Shown one piece after another: positions 27,902 to 38,068 of a DNA stretch of 49,360 nucleotides; positions within the stretch are counted from its first letter, which is position 1; every line of letters begins with the position of its first letter. A program made the position numbers and the translations under genes. Under the pieces are notes generated by a model. The model was given only the letters and a program-made list of their open reading frames with translations, did no database searches and had not been told where the DNA came from. The DNA comes from an uncultured Succinivibrionaceae bacterium. Its GTDB lineage: Bacteria > Pseudomonadota > Gammaproteobacteria > Enterobacterales > Succinivibrionaceae. Location of the stretch: positions 1 to 49,360 of the forward strand of contig CALXYT010000011.1 in NCBI GenBank assembly GCA_944393045.1, in the 5' to 3' direction.

Positions 27902-29641
27902 ATGGCAACAAATGAAGTCGCAACTAAAGACAGTGATGGACTTGATATCGGAGCCGATGTAACTGTCACAAAACCGTCACCATTAGCAATTTTACAAAAT
28001 GGCGAGGTAATGCGATCTATTATCATTATTCTTTGTCTTGCTATTTTTCTAGTGGTAGGTATTGTTCTTATTTATTGGGGACGAGAACCTGCTATGCGCC
28101 CACTGGGCAATTACCCTGATAATAAAGAATTAAATTCTGTTATCGCCTATTTACAGCAGTATAAGTACGATTATAAGTTCTATGAAATTCAGGACGGTAA
28201 AAAGAATGTTATTACCGTATCTGTGGAGCAATATGACCAAATAGTTGAAGGGCTTATTTATAACGGTGTAGTAAGTAATGAGCCAACTGATGGTTCAGAA
28301 ATTTTAATGGGTGATTCAAGCTTTGGGGTAAGTGCCCGCAAAGAAGAAGAACGCTTAAAATACGCTCGCGAAAAACAAATTGCTGACATGTTAAAAAGTA
28401 ATCGTAAAATTCTTGACGCTAAAGTATTGTTAGCAATTCCTCGCCGTAATGTTTTTGTAAGAACAGAACAAAAACCAAGCGCCTCTGTTACATTAAAGAT
28501 TGGTGGTTCTGGCTCTTTAATGCCATCTGAGGTTGATGCCATAGTTGATTCTGTGGCCTCCTCAGTACAAGGTCTAGAACCTGCCCGTGTTACGGTTATT
28601 GACCAAAATGGTCGCTTGTTAAATTCAGGTTCCATGGACGAGGCCTCTCAGGCTATGAGAAGGGCTACGGAATTACAAAGCCAAAAAGAAGCAGATTATA
28701 AGCGTAAGATTGAGGATATTTTAAATCCTATCTTAGGTTTTGGGAACTATACGCCCCTTGTTGCCGTATCATTAGATCCGGTAAGTGAAGAGGTAACCAG
28801 TCAGCGTTATAATGATCGCCCGCAAATTCGCTCTGAGCAAGTAACAGAGGAATATAATAATGGAAAGCGTAATACTGGCGTTCCTGGAGCTGTATCAAAT
28901 CAGCCACCTGCTAATGCTCAAATCCCTGAAACATTACAAGGACCTAATGGCGAGCGTGGCGCTATTGTTGGTTCTGATAATGAACGAAGAAGTGCTGTGC
29001 GCAATTATGAATTAGATACTACTATCAGCCACTCTACCAAGAAAAGTGGCAGTGTAGAGCGTTTAAGCGTATCGGTCGCTGTTAATTATAAAGATGTAGT
29101 AAATAGTGATGGCACAGTCCAGAAAGTTCCTGTTGGCGATGATGAGCTGGCAAAATTAACTGATTTACTTGCTAAGGGGCTTGGTATTGATGAGGGGCGT
29201 GGTGATACTTTAGCTGTGCATAGTGTGCGGTTTTTTGAGGAGAGCTTTGCGCCAGAAGAGCCTACACCATTCTATCAAACTGAGGCTTTTGAGAAATTCT
29301 CACGTATTGGTTTGAGCGCTTTTATTATCTTATGTATTGTAGTCTTTATAGTACGACCAATGGTAATGACTTTAATTAACCGTAAACCTGCTGTGGAGAA
29401 GTTAGCGCAGGAGGATATGGATAGTACTCTTGCCTTAGAAGGTGATGATGACTTGAACTTATTAGTTAAGCAAGATGAAAATCACGAAGCGCTTTATAAT
29501 ATTAAGAACGGTCAGATTGTGTTACCAGACCTGCACAAAGATGAGGATTTATTACGTGCTGTAAGAGCGCTTGTTTCTAATGAGCCGGATTTGGCAGCTC
29601 AGGTTGTTAAAGATTGGGTATCTGGGGGAGATGTTAAGTAA
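27902..29641 (+). CDS. fliF: Flagellar MS-ring protein FliF
   Basis: 579 residues. It forms the membrane MS ring on which the basal body assembles. Membrane segments are at about residues 38-58 and 465-485. Between them lie the secretin-like ring-building motifs (ALARELE-type region here as NKELNSVIAYLQQYKYDYKF, then NRKILDAKVLLAIPRR and VASSVQGLEPARVTVIDQNG). The cytoplasmic tail from about residue 490 binds FliG. The stop overlaps the fliG ATG by one base. Confidence 0.96.
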   Translation: MATNEVATKDSDGLDIGADVTVTKPSPLAILQNGEVMRSIIIILCLAIFLVVGIVLIYWGREPAMRPLGNYPDNKELNSVIAYLQQYKYDYKFYEIQDGKKNVITVSVEQYDQIVEGLIYNGVVSNEPTDGSEILMGDSSFGVSARKEEERLKYAREKQIADMLKSNRKILDAKVLLAIPRRNVFVRTEQKPSASVTLKIGGSGSLMPSEVDAIVDSVASSVQGLEPARVTVIDQNGRLLNSGSMDEASQAMRRATELQSQKEADYKRKIEDILNPILGFGNYTPLVAVSLDPVSEEVTSQRYNDRPQIRSEQVTEEYNNGKRNTGVPGAVSNQPPANAQIPETLQGPNGERGAIVGSDNERRSAVRNYELDTTISHSTKKSGSVERLSVSVAVNYKDVVNSDGTVQKVPVGDDELAKLTDLLAKGLGIDEGRGDTLAVHSVRFFEESFAPEEPTPFYQTEAFEKFSRIGLSAFIILCIVVFIVRPMVMTLINRKPAVEKLAQEDMDSTLALEGDDDLNLLVKQDENHEALYNIKNGQIVLPDLHKDEDLLRAVRALVSNEPDLAAQVVKDWVSGGDVK

Positions 29642-30678
29642 TGGCCGATAATGAATTAACTGATGAACAAAAACTTCTCTTGGAGGATATGAGTGGCATT
29701 GATAAGGCTGCGGTATTGATGCTTAGTCTTAATGAGGAGGATGCGGCTGCTATTTTTAGGCATCTTGAGCCAAAGCAGGTTCAGAAACTTGGTATGGCAA
29801 TGGCGTCGTTAAGTGACTTTTCCAATGAAAAAGTAACAGCGGTGCATAGGTTATTTATTAACGATATTCAAAAATATTCCAATATCGGTATAGGTTCTGA
29901 GGACTTCGTGCGTAAGGCCTTGGTGGCAGCTTTAGGTGAGGATAAAGCTGGTAACCTTGTAGAGCAGATTATTATGGGGTCAGGAGCTCGTGGTCTTGAT
30001 TCTTTGAAGTGGATGGATGCAAGACAGGTAGCTACTATTATCCAAAACGAACACCCTCAAATTCAGACTATTGTACTTTCATACCTTGAGCCTGAGCAGA
30101 GTGCGGAGATTTTAAGTCAATTTCCTGAACCTGTAAGACTTGATTTGATTATGCGTATTGCCAACCTTGAAGAAGTGCAGCCGGTGGCACTACAAGAATT
30201 AAATGAAATCATGGAAAAACAATTTGCCGGTTCAGCCTCAGCCCAGGCCGCTAAGATGGGTGGTTTAAAGGCAGCGGCATCTATTATGAACTACCTTGAT
30301 ACTAATATTGAAGGACAGCTCATGGATGCTATTAGAGAAACTGATGAGGAAATGAGTCAGCAGATTCAGGATTTAATGTTCGTCTTTGAAAATCTTATTG
30401 ATATTGATGACCGTGGTATTCAGACGCTCCTTCGTGAAGTTTCAGGGGACTTGCTTATCAAAGCTCTTAAAGGTGCTGATGAAAATCTTAAAGAGAAAAT
30501 CTTTAATAATATGTCTAAACGTGCATCACAAACCTTGCAGGAAGATTTACAGAATATGGGGCCATTACGTATCAGCGATGTAGAAGCTGCGCAAAAGGAA
30601 ATTTTAACGATTGCCAGAAGACTTGCTGATAGTGGTGAAATTGTGCTGGGTGTCGGAGGCGGAGATAACTTCGTTTAA
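29641..30678 (+). CDS. fliG: Flagellar motor switch protein FliG
   Basis: 345 residues. Rotor protein that contacts the stator and sets rotation direction. The N-terminal FliF-binding domain contains DKAAVLMLSLNEEDAA. The middle domain contains the EHPQIQTIVLSYLEP motif. The C-terminal domain carries the charged torque helix (LLREVSGDLLIKALKGADENLKEK). Complete and collinear with the family. Directly follows fliF and precedes fliH by two bases. Confidence 0.97.
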   Translation: MADNELTDEQKLLLEDMSGIDKAAVLMLSLNEEDAAAIFRHLEPKQVQKLGMAMASLSDFSNEKVTAVHRLFINDIQKYSNIGIGSEDFVRKALVAALGEDKAGNLVEQIIMGSGARGLDSLKWMDARQVATIIQNEHPQIQTIVLSYLEPEQSAEILSQFPEPVRLDLIMRIANLEEVQPVALQELNEIMEKQFAGSASAQAAKMGGLKAAASIMNYLDTNIEGQLMDAIRETDEEMSQQIQDLMFVFENLIDIDDRGIQTLLREVSGDLLIKALKGADENLKEKIFNNMSKRASQTLQEDLQNMGPLRISDVEAAQKEILTIARRLADSGEIVLGVGGGDNFV

Positions 30679-30680
30679 TT

Positions 30681-31919
30681 ATGACTGATAAAGATAAGAG
30701 CGAAGCTGTAAAGGTAACGCCTTTTGAGTTTGATTTGATGCAAAAAGATACCAGTAAAGAGCAAAAGACTAATGCCCTAGGTTATGCTAAAAACTGGTAT
30801 GAGGAATCATTAAAACCACAAGCTAAAGAAGGGGAAGAACCAAAAGAAGAAAGTAATTTAAGTATTACTATTGAAGAGCTCGAAAAAATTAGGAAAGATG
30901 CTTATGACGATGGCTTTAAAGAAGGTAAAGATGAGGGCTTTAAAGTAGGCTATGATGAAGGGTTTAGTAAAGGAAAAGAAGAAGGTTTTCCTAAAGGGGT
31001 AGATGAGGGCTTGCAAGATGGTCTGAAGCAGGGGGAGCAAATAATTGTTAAAGAAGCTGCTCGACTTTCTCGTTATGCCAATCATTTAGTAAAACCAATT
31101 GCGGATTTTGATAAAGAAATAAGTTCGGAGCTTATTTATTTAGCCTCACGTTTAGCTAAAGCTTTTATTAAAGAGGAATTAAAAGTTTCGCATAAGTTTT
31201 TAGAAAACTCTATTTGGGAAATTATGCGCCTGTTACCAATGGCTAATGGTAAGGTCAATATTTATGTAAACCCCCAAGATTTACCAAAAATTCAGGGAGC
31301 AATTAATAATCCTGATATTGTCCTTGCCACTGACGGCTCATTAGGACCAGGAGATTTGCGTGCCGATGTTGGGCTTAGCAGTATTGATATCATGCAGGAA
31401 GATAGAATTGATAGTTTTATTAATGACTTTTTAGTGCTTAATAATAAGCGTAAAGATGATGCCCCAAAGGATAGTTCTTTTAGTGCTGATGATACTTATA
31501 AAGATGTTGATTTAATTAAAGATGAAGTTAAAGAGCAAAAAGAGCAACTAAAAGAAGATGCGCAAAATAATAATGAAAATCCTGCGCAGGAAGAAGAGGA
31601 TCCTTGGGCACAATTTGCTGATGAGTTAAATGAGGTTACCAATGCTGATAATTCCCAGGAAGAAAATACAGCAGTTAAAGACCAACCTTCCGCAGGGGGA
31701 AAAGATCTGGCACAAACCCAGGCTCAAACGCAATCTCAACCTCAACCACAATCTCTAAAAGATACACCTGATATAAAAACTAAAGCACAAGGCGGTATAA
31801 GCGTAAAACCTGTGCGCAATATAAATAAAGAGCAAAAGGTTGAAGATAAAGAAGAGAGCGCCCAAAAAATGCAGAACATTTCGGGGGGAGGCATATCATT
31901 AGAGCCTCGTAAGCTATGA
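30681..31919 (+). CDS. fliH: Flagellar export ATPase regulator FliH, extended
   Basis: 412 residues, against about 230-270 in most FliH. It binds and restrains the export ATPase FliI and links it to the C ring. The glycine-spaced helix repeats typical of FliH are at about residues 77-116 ([20 protein letters not shown]). The conserved C-terminal domain follows, about 130-255 ([20 protein letters not shown] to [15 protein letters not shown]). Beyond it an acidic, Gln/Asn-rich extension of about 155 residues runs to the end with no recognised fold. The stop overlaps the fliI start (ATGA). Confidence 0.9.
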   Translation: MTDKDKSEAVKVTPFEFDLMQKDTSKEQKTNALGYAKNWYEESLKPQAKEGEEPKEESNLSITIEELEKIRKDAYDDGFKEGKDEGFKVGYDEGFSKGKEEGFPKGVDEGLQDGLKQGEQIIVKEAARLSRYANHLVKPIADFDKEISSELIYLASRLAKAFIKEELKVSHKFLENSIWEIMRLLPMANGKVNIYVNPQDLPKIQGAINNPDIVLATDGSLGPGDLRADVGLSSIDIMQEDRIDSFINDFLVLNNKRKDDAPKDSSFSADDTYKDVDLIKDEVKEQKEQLKEDAQNNNENPAQEEEDPWAQFADELNEVTNADNSQEENTAVKDQPSAGGKDLAQTQAQTQSQPQPQSLKDTPDIKTKAQGGISVKPVRNINKEQKVEDKEESAQKMQNISGGGISLEPRKL

Positions 31920-33244
31920 GTATACTAGATGCTTTGCAAAATTGTGCGATTCCTTTATCGCCAAAGCATCCTGAGGTCTCAGGGCAGCTTGTGAGAGTAG
32001 TTGGGCTTACCTTAGAGGCCATTGGCTGCAGGGCTGCTGTCGGTTCCATTTGTCGTATTGAAACCTTAGATGGCTTCTTAGAGGCTGAGGTTGTAGGGTT
32101 TTCAGGGGAAAAGCTTTTTTTAATGCCTTCTGAGGACTTAAAAGGGGTAGTTCCTGGTGCTAAAGTTACTCCTATCGGCAATGCCAGCGACTTTCCTTAT
32201 GGCATGCATTTACTGGGACGAGTAGTAGATGGCATAGGTAATCCAATAGATAATTTAGGTCCTTTAGCAAGCGATAAAAAAATACATTTTGTGCCAAGAA
32301 GATTAAACCCTCTTGCCCGCAAACCTATTTCCACTCCTATGGATGTAGGGGTAAGAGCGATAAATGCAGCCATAACGGTGGGTAAAGGGCAGCGTATGGG
32401 CTTATTTGCAGGCTCAGGTGTAGGTAAATCAGTACTTTTAGGTATGATGACCAGAGGTGCCAGTGCCGATGTGGTAGTAGTAGGCTTAATCGGGGAGCGT
32501 GGACGAGAAGTAAAAGAATTTATTGAGGATATTTTAGGTAAAGAAGGGCGAGCACGTTCCGTGGTAGTAGCAGCTCCTGCTGATGCCTCACCACTAATGC
32601 GTTTAAAAGGGTGTGAAACAGCGCTTGCTATTGCCGAGTATTTTAGAGATGAAGGTAAAGATGTTCTCTTACTCATGGACTCTCTTACTCGTTATGCTCA
32701 GGCGCAGCGTGAAATAGCCCTGGCTATTGGTGAGCCGCCTGCAACTAAAGGTTATCCTCCTTCAGTATTTGCTAAACTGCCGGCACTTGTTGAGCGAGCT
32801 GGTAACGGTTCTGAAAAACAGGGTTCCATTACGGCATTTTTTACCGTGCTTACCGAAGGCGATGATTTACAAGACCCAATTGCCGATGCGGCAAGAGCTA
32901 TCTTGGATGGTCATATCGTTTTATCAAGAGCATTAGCCGATAGTGGTCACTATCCTGCTATCGATATTGAAAAGTCAATTTCACGTGTTATGCCAATGTG
33001 TACCACGCAAGAGCATCAGTATATGGCAAGGCTTATTAAGCAAACATATTCACTTTATCAGCAAAATAGTGACCTTATAGCTATTGGTGCTTATCAGGCA
33101 GGAGCGGATCCTCGCATTGATAAGGCAATACAGTGTAAACCTTTTATTGATGAATTTTTACAACAGAAAATGCGAGAGGTTATTAAATTTAAACCTTCCT
33201 TAGCTGATTTAGAAAAGTTAGCTAAGCAAATCCTTAATGGTTAA
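31916..33244 (+). CDS. fliI: Flagellum-specific ATPase FliI
   Basis: 442 residues. ATPase of the flagellar type III export machine, homologous to F1 beta. The Walker A loop is at residues 165-172 ([10 protein letters not shown]), Walker B is in [20 protein letters not shown], and the arginine-finger region is in the [22 protein letters not shown] segment. The N-terminal barrel starts near residue 20. It works with FliH and FliJ, whose genes flank it. Confidence 0.96.
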   Translation: MSILDALQNCAIPLSPKHPEVSGQLVRVVGLTLEAIGCRAAVGSICRIETLDGFLEAEVVGFSGEKLFLMPSEDLKGVVPGAKVTPIGNASDFPYGMHLLGRVVDGIGNPIDNLGPLASDKKIHFVPRRLNPLARKPISTPMDVGVRAINAAITVGKGQRMGLFAGSGVGKSVLLGMMTRGASADVVVVGLIGERGREVKEFIEDILGKEGRARSVVVAAPADASPLMRLKGCETALAIAEYFRDEGKDVLLLMDSLTRYAQAQREIALAIGEPPATKGYPPSVFAKLPALVERAGNGSEKQGSITAFFTVLTEGDDLQDPIADAARAILDGHIVLSRALADSGHYPAIDIEKSISRVMPMCTTQEHQYMARLIKQTYSLYQQNSDLIAIGAYQAGADPRIDKAIQCKPFIDEFLQQKMREVIKFKPSLADLEKLAKQILNG

Positions 33245-33342
33245 GAAGGGGAGTTTGGTTTTAAAGGTTTATTTAGTAGTTTCGGTTCGTAGGGGTTATT
33301 ACTTAAGCTTGGGAAGTTACAAGTTTTATATTGAGGTTTTTT

Positions 33343-33789
33343 ATGGCTAATGCATTAGAGCTTCTTTATGATAATTTATTAAAAAAAGAAGAAGAGGCCA
33401 GAGGTGTATACTTATTAGCTCTGCAAGAAGAAAAAAAATTTGAGCAGCAACTTAATGCCTTAAATCAATATCGAGCTATGTACTCTTCGGAGCTTACTAA
33501 TAGAGGCTTGCAGCATGAGCTTTCAAATGTGGTTTATACGCAATATACAAGTTTTATTACCCGATTAGATAATATTAGCCAGGAGCAGTTATCAAGTTTA
33601 GCTAAAATAAGAGCAGAGCGTGAAAAGCGTTTTAGTGCTTATAAACAACTTGAAGCAAAACGCAAAGGCATTGAGTTTTTAATAAATAAGCGCAAACATG
33701 AGCGTGAAGTTTTATTAAATAAACAAGAACAAAAGCTTAGTGATGATTTATCGACCATTAAAGCTTTTGCGCGTGAAAATAAGCTTTAA
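33343..33789 (+). CDS. fliJ: Flagellar export protein FliJ
   Basis: About 148 residues. Start chosen at ATG 33343 because TTGAGG lies just before it; the open frame from TTG 33331 would include that site. Nearly all alpha-helical with long coiled-coil charge patterns (EEKKFEQQLNALNQYRAMYS, AEREKRFSAYKQLEAKRKG), as expected of the FliI stalk. Sequence similarity in this family is low, so position after fliI weighs heavily. Confidence 0.85.
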   Translation: MANALELLYDNLLKKEEEARGVYLLALQEEKKFEQQLNALNQYRAMYSSELTNRGLQHELSNVVYTQYTSFITRLDNISQEQLSSLAKIRAEREKRFSAYKQLEAKRKGIEFLINKRKHEREVLLNKQEQKLSDDLSTIKAFARENKL

Positions 33790-33805
33790 TAAAGACATAT
33801 TTTAA

Positions 33806-33820
33806 CGGCATAGTATTTGC
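33806..33820 (+). promoter_or_regulatory. Possible internal sigma-54 promoter before fliK
   Basis: CGGCAT (33806-33811), five bases, TTGC (33817-33820): the invariant GG and GC are at exact spacing, with two deviations from TGGCAC. It lies in the 85-base gap between fliJ and fliK, 54 bases before the fliK start. Confidence 0.4.
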
Positions 33821-33874
33821 TTTATAACTGGTAATTAGTTAAGTAGTCAGTTCTTTGACTTAAGGGTAAAAGGT

Positions 33875-35815
33875 ATGCTCGTTAATATTGATATGATTGC
33901 AGATGCTCCAATAGTAGCTACAAAGGGCAGTAGTAATGCCCAAAACGGCGCTAAGTTTCAGGAAATTATGCAGAGCAATAATTCCTCTTTAGAAACTTCC
34001 GGGGTTAATAATACTGGCAAAATTTTGCCAAACGGTAAGGATGCCACTAAAGCGACTTCTAAAAACGAGGAGTTTTTAGGGGAAGAGTTAGCCTTGGATG
34101 AGAATGTAGAAGAGCTTGATTATCAATTAACTGATAAAGATTACGCTTTAGATGTTGCTGATGATTTAACACAAGAAGGTGCTACTGTTAGCGAAATTTA
34201 TGCCCTCCTGGCGCAGGTTTGTGAATCTTTAAATGCTAATGCGCAAGGCTCGGTTGATAGTGAAGCTTCAGTAGAATCAGCAAATACCGCTCTTTTGGCT
34301 ACTAATGATTTAGATATTGCCAATGTAGCTGATAGAGTAAAAACTGCCGTTTCTCTAAATTCTCAAGATGACCAGATTTCCCCTTTAACTAATGTAGTTA
34401 ATAAGATAAATACTTTATTAGAAAAATTAACAACTTCCCTTAATGAGCAAGATGGCAAGGTAGCAGATAACCCCTCTCTTAGTAATTTAAGTAAATTATC
34501 TTCAATTATCAGTGAGTTAAATATTTTTATAAAATCTCCTAATCAAGAATTAACTGCTGAAAATCTCAAAGATAGTATTTTAAGTAGGCTCCAGGTCCTT
34601 GTGGAGGATTTAGGTGGTAGTCAAAATTTTGACGCAAGTTGTATAGATGTAAAAGATAAATTACTAAAGCTTAGTAACAGTATTAGCAGTAATAAGGAAG
34701 TTAATAACCTTCATACTGACACTTTAGCGCAAAATGCTAAAGATCAGGGGGGGGGATTAGGAAGTAAAGGAGAGCAAAGCAGCATAAATGCTAAGGCTAA
34801 TAATGCAGGATTATTAAGTGATAAAAATATTAGTGCAAGTACGCTAAAAGCTCAAAGTGAAGGTATTTATAAAGAATTAAATGTAAGCATGGTAAAAGTA
34901 AGTGCCAATAAAGTAAAAGGGCAAAATAGCGCCTATATCAGTAATGATAATAGCACTAAGCTTGCTTTTTTAGGTTCCAAAGATTTATTGGCAGAACAAA
35001 ATTTAAGTGCCAAAGTTGTTAAGGATGATAAACTATCTTTACAAGATGAGGTTATTTCTCTTGCCCAAAGCTTAAAGGAAACTTATAAAAATGCATTAAA
35101 TAGTGAGTCTTTGGATAATGAGAGTCTGGTAACTTTTGAAGGTGAGGAGGCTGGATTATTTAAGACAAATATCATGGGGGAGGGGAGCTTTTTAGAAAAT
35201 GATTTTAAAGATGCTAAAAATCAGGATTTAGCTAATATGTTAGCAAGAAATCTTACCAGCACTCATGAAAGTAAGAATGATAGTAGCGATTATTTTACCG
35301 GTTTACTAAAAGTTAATACCAGTCTTGGTGTAGATAGCAATACTTTGTTAGGCAGTAAAGATTTTGGAGTTTTTAGCAGTAAATTATCGTTGTTTGCTAA
35401 TAATCAGGAGGCTAATGCCCAAAATATTGCTGAAAAAGTTATGCAGATGAGTGCGCGTAATTTACGTGAGGTAGAGCTAGAATTGACTCCAGCTAATTTA
35501 GGCAAGTTAAAGATTCATATTGATATGGACAGTATGCAAAATGCTCGAGTATCATTTACGGTAAGTAATAGTAATGCTAAGGATATTTTATCAGGTTCTA
35601 TGAACACTTTAAAAGAATCCTTGGAAGAGGCCGGAATAAACCTGGCGGAAAACTTTGTTTCCCAAGATTTTAAAGGACAGGAGGACTCTCAAGGCTATCA
35701 GCGTGCCAATGATGCTTGGCATAGCAATATAGAGCGTAATATGCGTTCTAATGCCGGTGACTGGGCAGAAATTATTAGTAAATCGGAAAATCTTATGAAT
35801 ATTAACGCAATATGA
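33875..35815 (+). CDS. fliK: Flagellar hook-length control protein FliK
   Basis: 646 residues, a long ruler protein. The first 520 residues are low-complexity, rich in Ser, Asn, Asp and Lys, as in other FliK N-terminal domains. The C-terminal switch domain is at about 526-615 with the family core LREVELELTPANLGKLKIHI and the following SFTVSNSNAKDILSGSM. It measures hook length and switches export specificity at FlhB. FlhB is not encoded in this operon. Confidence 0.9.
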   Translation: MLVNIDMIADAPIVATKGSSNAQNGAKFQEIMQSNNSSLETSGVNNTGKILPNGKDATKATSKNEEFLGEELALDENVEELDYQLTDKDYALDVADDLTQEGATVSEIYALLAQVCESLNANAQGSVDSEASVESANTALLATNDLDIANVADRVKTAVSLNSQDDQISPLTNVVNKINTLLEKLTTSLNEQDGKVADNPSLSNLSKLSSIISELNIFIKSPNQELTAENLKDSILSRLQVLVEDLGGSQNFDASCIDVKDKLLKLSNSISSNKEVNNLHTDTLAQNAKDQGGGLGSKGEQSSINAKANNAGLLSDKNISASTLKAQSEGIYKELNVSMVKVSANKVKGQNSAYISNDNSTKLAFLGSKDLLAEQNLSAKVVKDDKLSLQDEVISLAQSLKETYKNALNSESLDNESLVTFEGEEAGLFKTNIMGEGSFLENDFKDAKNQDLANMLARNLTSTHESKNDSSDYFTGLLKVNTSLGVDSNTLLGSKDFGVFSSKLSLFANNQEANAQNIAEKVMQMSARNLREVELELTPANLGKLKIHIDMDSMQNARVSFTVSNSNAKDILSGSMNTLKESLEEAGINLAENFVSQDFKGQEDSQGYQRANDAWHSNIERNMRSNAGDWAEIISKSENLMNINAI

Positions 35816-35824
35816 TTTTTTTGA

Positions 35825-35864
35825 AAAGCCTTAAAGGTAATGGAGGGGGATTTTTTAAGGCTTT
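35825..35864. other. Hairpin in the fliK-fliL gap
   Basis: Perfect 11-base arms AAAGCCTTAAA (35825-35835) and TTTAAGGCTTT (35854-35864) with an 18-base G-rich loop, right after the fliK stop. No T tract follows on the plus strand, so it may be a processing or stability element, or a weak attenuator, in the 187-base gap. Confidence 0.5.
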
Positions 35865-36002
35865 AAACTTAAAAAGTATAGATGTTGCAGTTATTTATGC
35901 TTAAAATAAAAATCATGATCAAAAAAATAAAAGTTAAGCTTTATAAGATCTCCCTTTCTTAAGGTAGAATACCTACATATTGTTAAGTTACAGAGGCTTT
36001 AT

Positions 36003-36515
36003 ATGGCTGATAAACAAGAATTAAAGTTGGAAGAAAGTAAGTCTTCTTCTAAATTGCTCATTATCATCATTGCTGTAGTTATAGGTCTTGCCATAGGTGG
36101 GTCTGTTGCTTTCTTTTTAATTGGGGGCAGTGATGACGAGGTGCAAAATGAGGCGCAAGTACAGATTGGTCCTGGTATGGTAGCCCCAACAGCTGAGCCT
36201 GTATTTTATGTAAAATTTGAAGAACCTTTTATGATTCAGCTGCATGTAAAGCCTCGTGAGCGTTTAGCCCAGATTTATATTGTCCTTACTACAAAAACTT
36301 TAGAAGATAAGGAATTGGGACAAATACATCAGCTACTTATAAAAAGTGTGTTAAGTGCTACTTTATCAGGTGCTGATACGCAGTTATATAATGATCAGAC
36401 TGGTCGTGAAAAAATTAAGGAACAATGCTTAAAAGCAGTACAGGATGCTTTATTTAGTGAAACAGGAAAAGCTGTGGTAGATAAAGTATTATTTACTGGC
36501 TTTGTAATGCAGTAA
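36003..36515 (+). CDS. fliL: Flagellar basal-body-associated protein FliL
   Basis: 170 residues, a single-pass inner-membrane protein that surrounds or stabilises stators. Short cytoplasmic start, membrane segment at about residues 18-40 (LLIIIIAVVIGLAIGGSVAFF), then a periplasmic stomatin-like domain (FEEPFMIQLHVKPRERLAQIYIV) ending in VLFTGFVMQ. The gene begins the second part of the operon and is 12 bases before fliM. Confidence 0.94.
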   Translation: MADKQELKLEESKSSSKLLIIIIAVVIGLAIGGSVAFFLIGGSDDEVQNEAQVQIGPGMVAPTAEPVFYVKFEEPFMIQLHVKPRERLAQIYIVLTTKTLEDKELGQIHQLLIKSVLSATLSGADTQLYNDQTGREKIKEQCLKAVQDALFSETGKAVVDKVLFTGFVMQ

Positions 36516-36527
36516 GGATAAAAGAAA

Positions 36528-37598
36528 GTGACTGATATTTTAAGTCAAGATGAAATTGATGCCCTGCTCCATGGTGTTGATGACGTACCACAGGATAAGC
36601 CTGAGGAGGAAGCGAATGCCGAAGGCGTGGTACGATTTGACTTTGCCGCCCAGGATAGAATTGTGCGTGGGCGTATGCCTACTTTGGAGCTGGTTAATGA
36701 ACGTTTTGCGCGTCATTTACGTATCAGTCTGTTTAATATGATGCGAAGAACTGCCGAAGTTTCCATTAACGGCGTTCAGATGCTAAAATTTGGGGAATAC
36801 GTTCATACCCTCTTTGTACCGACAAGTCTAAACATGGTACGTTTTAGACCTTTAAAAGGTACAGCGTTAATCACCATGGAAGCAAGATTAGTCTTTATTT
36901 TAGTGGAGAATTTCTTTGGTGGTGATGGTAGGTATCATGCAAAGATTGAAGGTCGTGAATTTACGCCAACTGAAAGACGCATTATTCAGATGCTTCTAAA
37001 GATAATCTTTGAGGATTATCGAGAGGCCTGGTCACCAGTTATGAGTGTGGAGTTTGAGTACTTAGATAGTGAAGTAAACCCTTCCATGGCTAATATCGTG
37101 AGCCCTACTGAAGTGGTAGTAATAAATTCATTTCATATTGAACTTGATGGCGGTGGCGGTGATTTTCATGTGGCAATGCCATATTCAATGGTTGAACCTA
37201 TTAGAGAATTACTCGATGCAGGTGTGCAATCTGATAAAGGTGATGCTGATGTGCGCTGGTCTAAGGCACTCAAAGAAGAGATTATGGATGTCAATGTAGA
37301 GATGAAAGTAAATCTCTTAGAGACGCAGCTTTCATTAAGACAAATCCAGAATCTTAAGGCAGGATCCATTATTCCAATTGAAATGCCTGATGAGTTATTG
37401 GTTTATGTGGAAGAGTTACCGACATTTCATGCGAAATTAGGGCGCACCAATGAAAAAGTTGCAATAAAAATAACAGAGCGCTTAAAACGCCCGGAATCAG
37501 TAAAGAGCGAGCTTGCCTTATTTAGAAGTGGTAAGCGTTTAGGTCTTGCTACTGATGATTTAGATGATGAAGATACAGATACACAAGCAGATAGTTAA
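36528..37598 (+). CDS. fliM: Flagellar motor switch protein FliM
   Basis: 356 residues from a GTG start with AAGGA upstream. The N-terminal CheY-P docking peptide is intact (ILSQDEIDALLHGV). The middle CheC-like domain contains the NMMRRTAEVSING and FFGGDGRYHAKIEGREFTPTE segments. The C-terminal SpoA domain (about residues 255-325) pairs with FliN. It forms the C ring and transmits chemotaxis signals. Confidence 0.97.
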   Translation: MTDILSQDEIDALLHGVDDVPQDKPEEEANAEGVVRFDFAAQDRIVRGRMPTLELVNERFARHLRISLFNMMRRTAEVSINGVQMLKFGEYVHTLFVPTSLNMVRFRPLKGTALITMEARLVFILVENFFGGDGRYHAKIEGREFTPTERRIIQMLLKIIFEDYREAWSPVMSVEFEYLDSEVNPSMANIVSPTEVVVINSFHIELDGGGGDFHVAMPYSMVEPIRELLDAGVQSDKGDADVRWSKALKEEIMDVNVEMKVNLLETQLSLRQIQNLKAGSIIPIEMPDELLVYVEELPTFHAKLGRTNEKVAIKITERLKRPESVKSELALFRSGKRLGLATDDLDDEDTDTQADS

Positions 37599-37615
37599 GC
37601 GGTAGGTAAAAGAAT

Positions 37616-38032
37616 ATGGCAAAAGATATTGATGATGTATGGGCTGAGGCTCTAAACGCTCAAAAAAATGGTGAGGATAAAGGTCCCGGGTCTTTTGAGT
37701 TAAATGATGAACAGGTTAAACCTGCTGAGCTTGAAGAATTAGATGATACCTCTGAGATGACTCCTGAGGCTAAGACTCGCCTTGATGCTATTATGGATAT
37801 TCCGGTTACCATTACTATGGAAGTTGGTCGTTCACAAATAAGCATTCGTAATTTATTACAGCTTAACCAAGGCTCAGTAGTAGAGCTTGAACGTGTGGCA
37901 GGTGAGCCTTTAGATGTGCTGGTAAATGGTACTTTAATTGCCCATGGGGAAGTTGTTGTAGTTAATGATAAATTTGGTATAAGACTTACTGATGTAATAA
38001 GCCAGATTGAACGAATCAAGAAGCTTAAATAG
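37616..38032 (+). CDS. fliN: Flagellar motor switch protein FliN
   Basis: 138 residues. The conserved SpoA domain is at about 57-135 (DIPVTITMEVGRSQISIRNLLQ, then GEVVVVNDKFGIRLTDVIS). The N-terminal half is acidic and variable. Completes the C ring with FliG and FliM. 17 bases after fliM. Confidence 0.96.
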   Translation: MAKDIDDVWAEALNAQKNGEDKGPGSFELNDEQVKPAELEELDDTSEMTPEAKTRLDAIMDIPVTITMEVGRSQISIRNLLQLNQGSVVELERVAGEPLDVLVNGTLIAHGEVVVVNDKFGIRLTDVISQIERIKKLK

Positions 38033-38068
38033 TCTCCTGGTGACACATAAGCTCTTAGGAATAATGTT

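Noticed and set aside
28258-28635. 125-codon open frame opposite fliF
   Set aside because: Antisense shadow; Ser/Thr-rich composition typical of reverse translation.
30903-31030. Glycine-spaced repeats in fliH considered as a DNA repeat array
   Set aside because: They are the normal GxxxG helix repeats of FliH, with varying codons.
32197-32676. 159-codon open frame opposite fliI
   Set aside because: Antisense shadow of a clearly coding, conserved gene.
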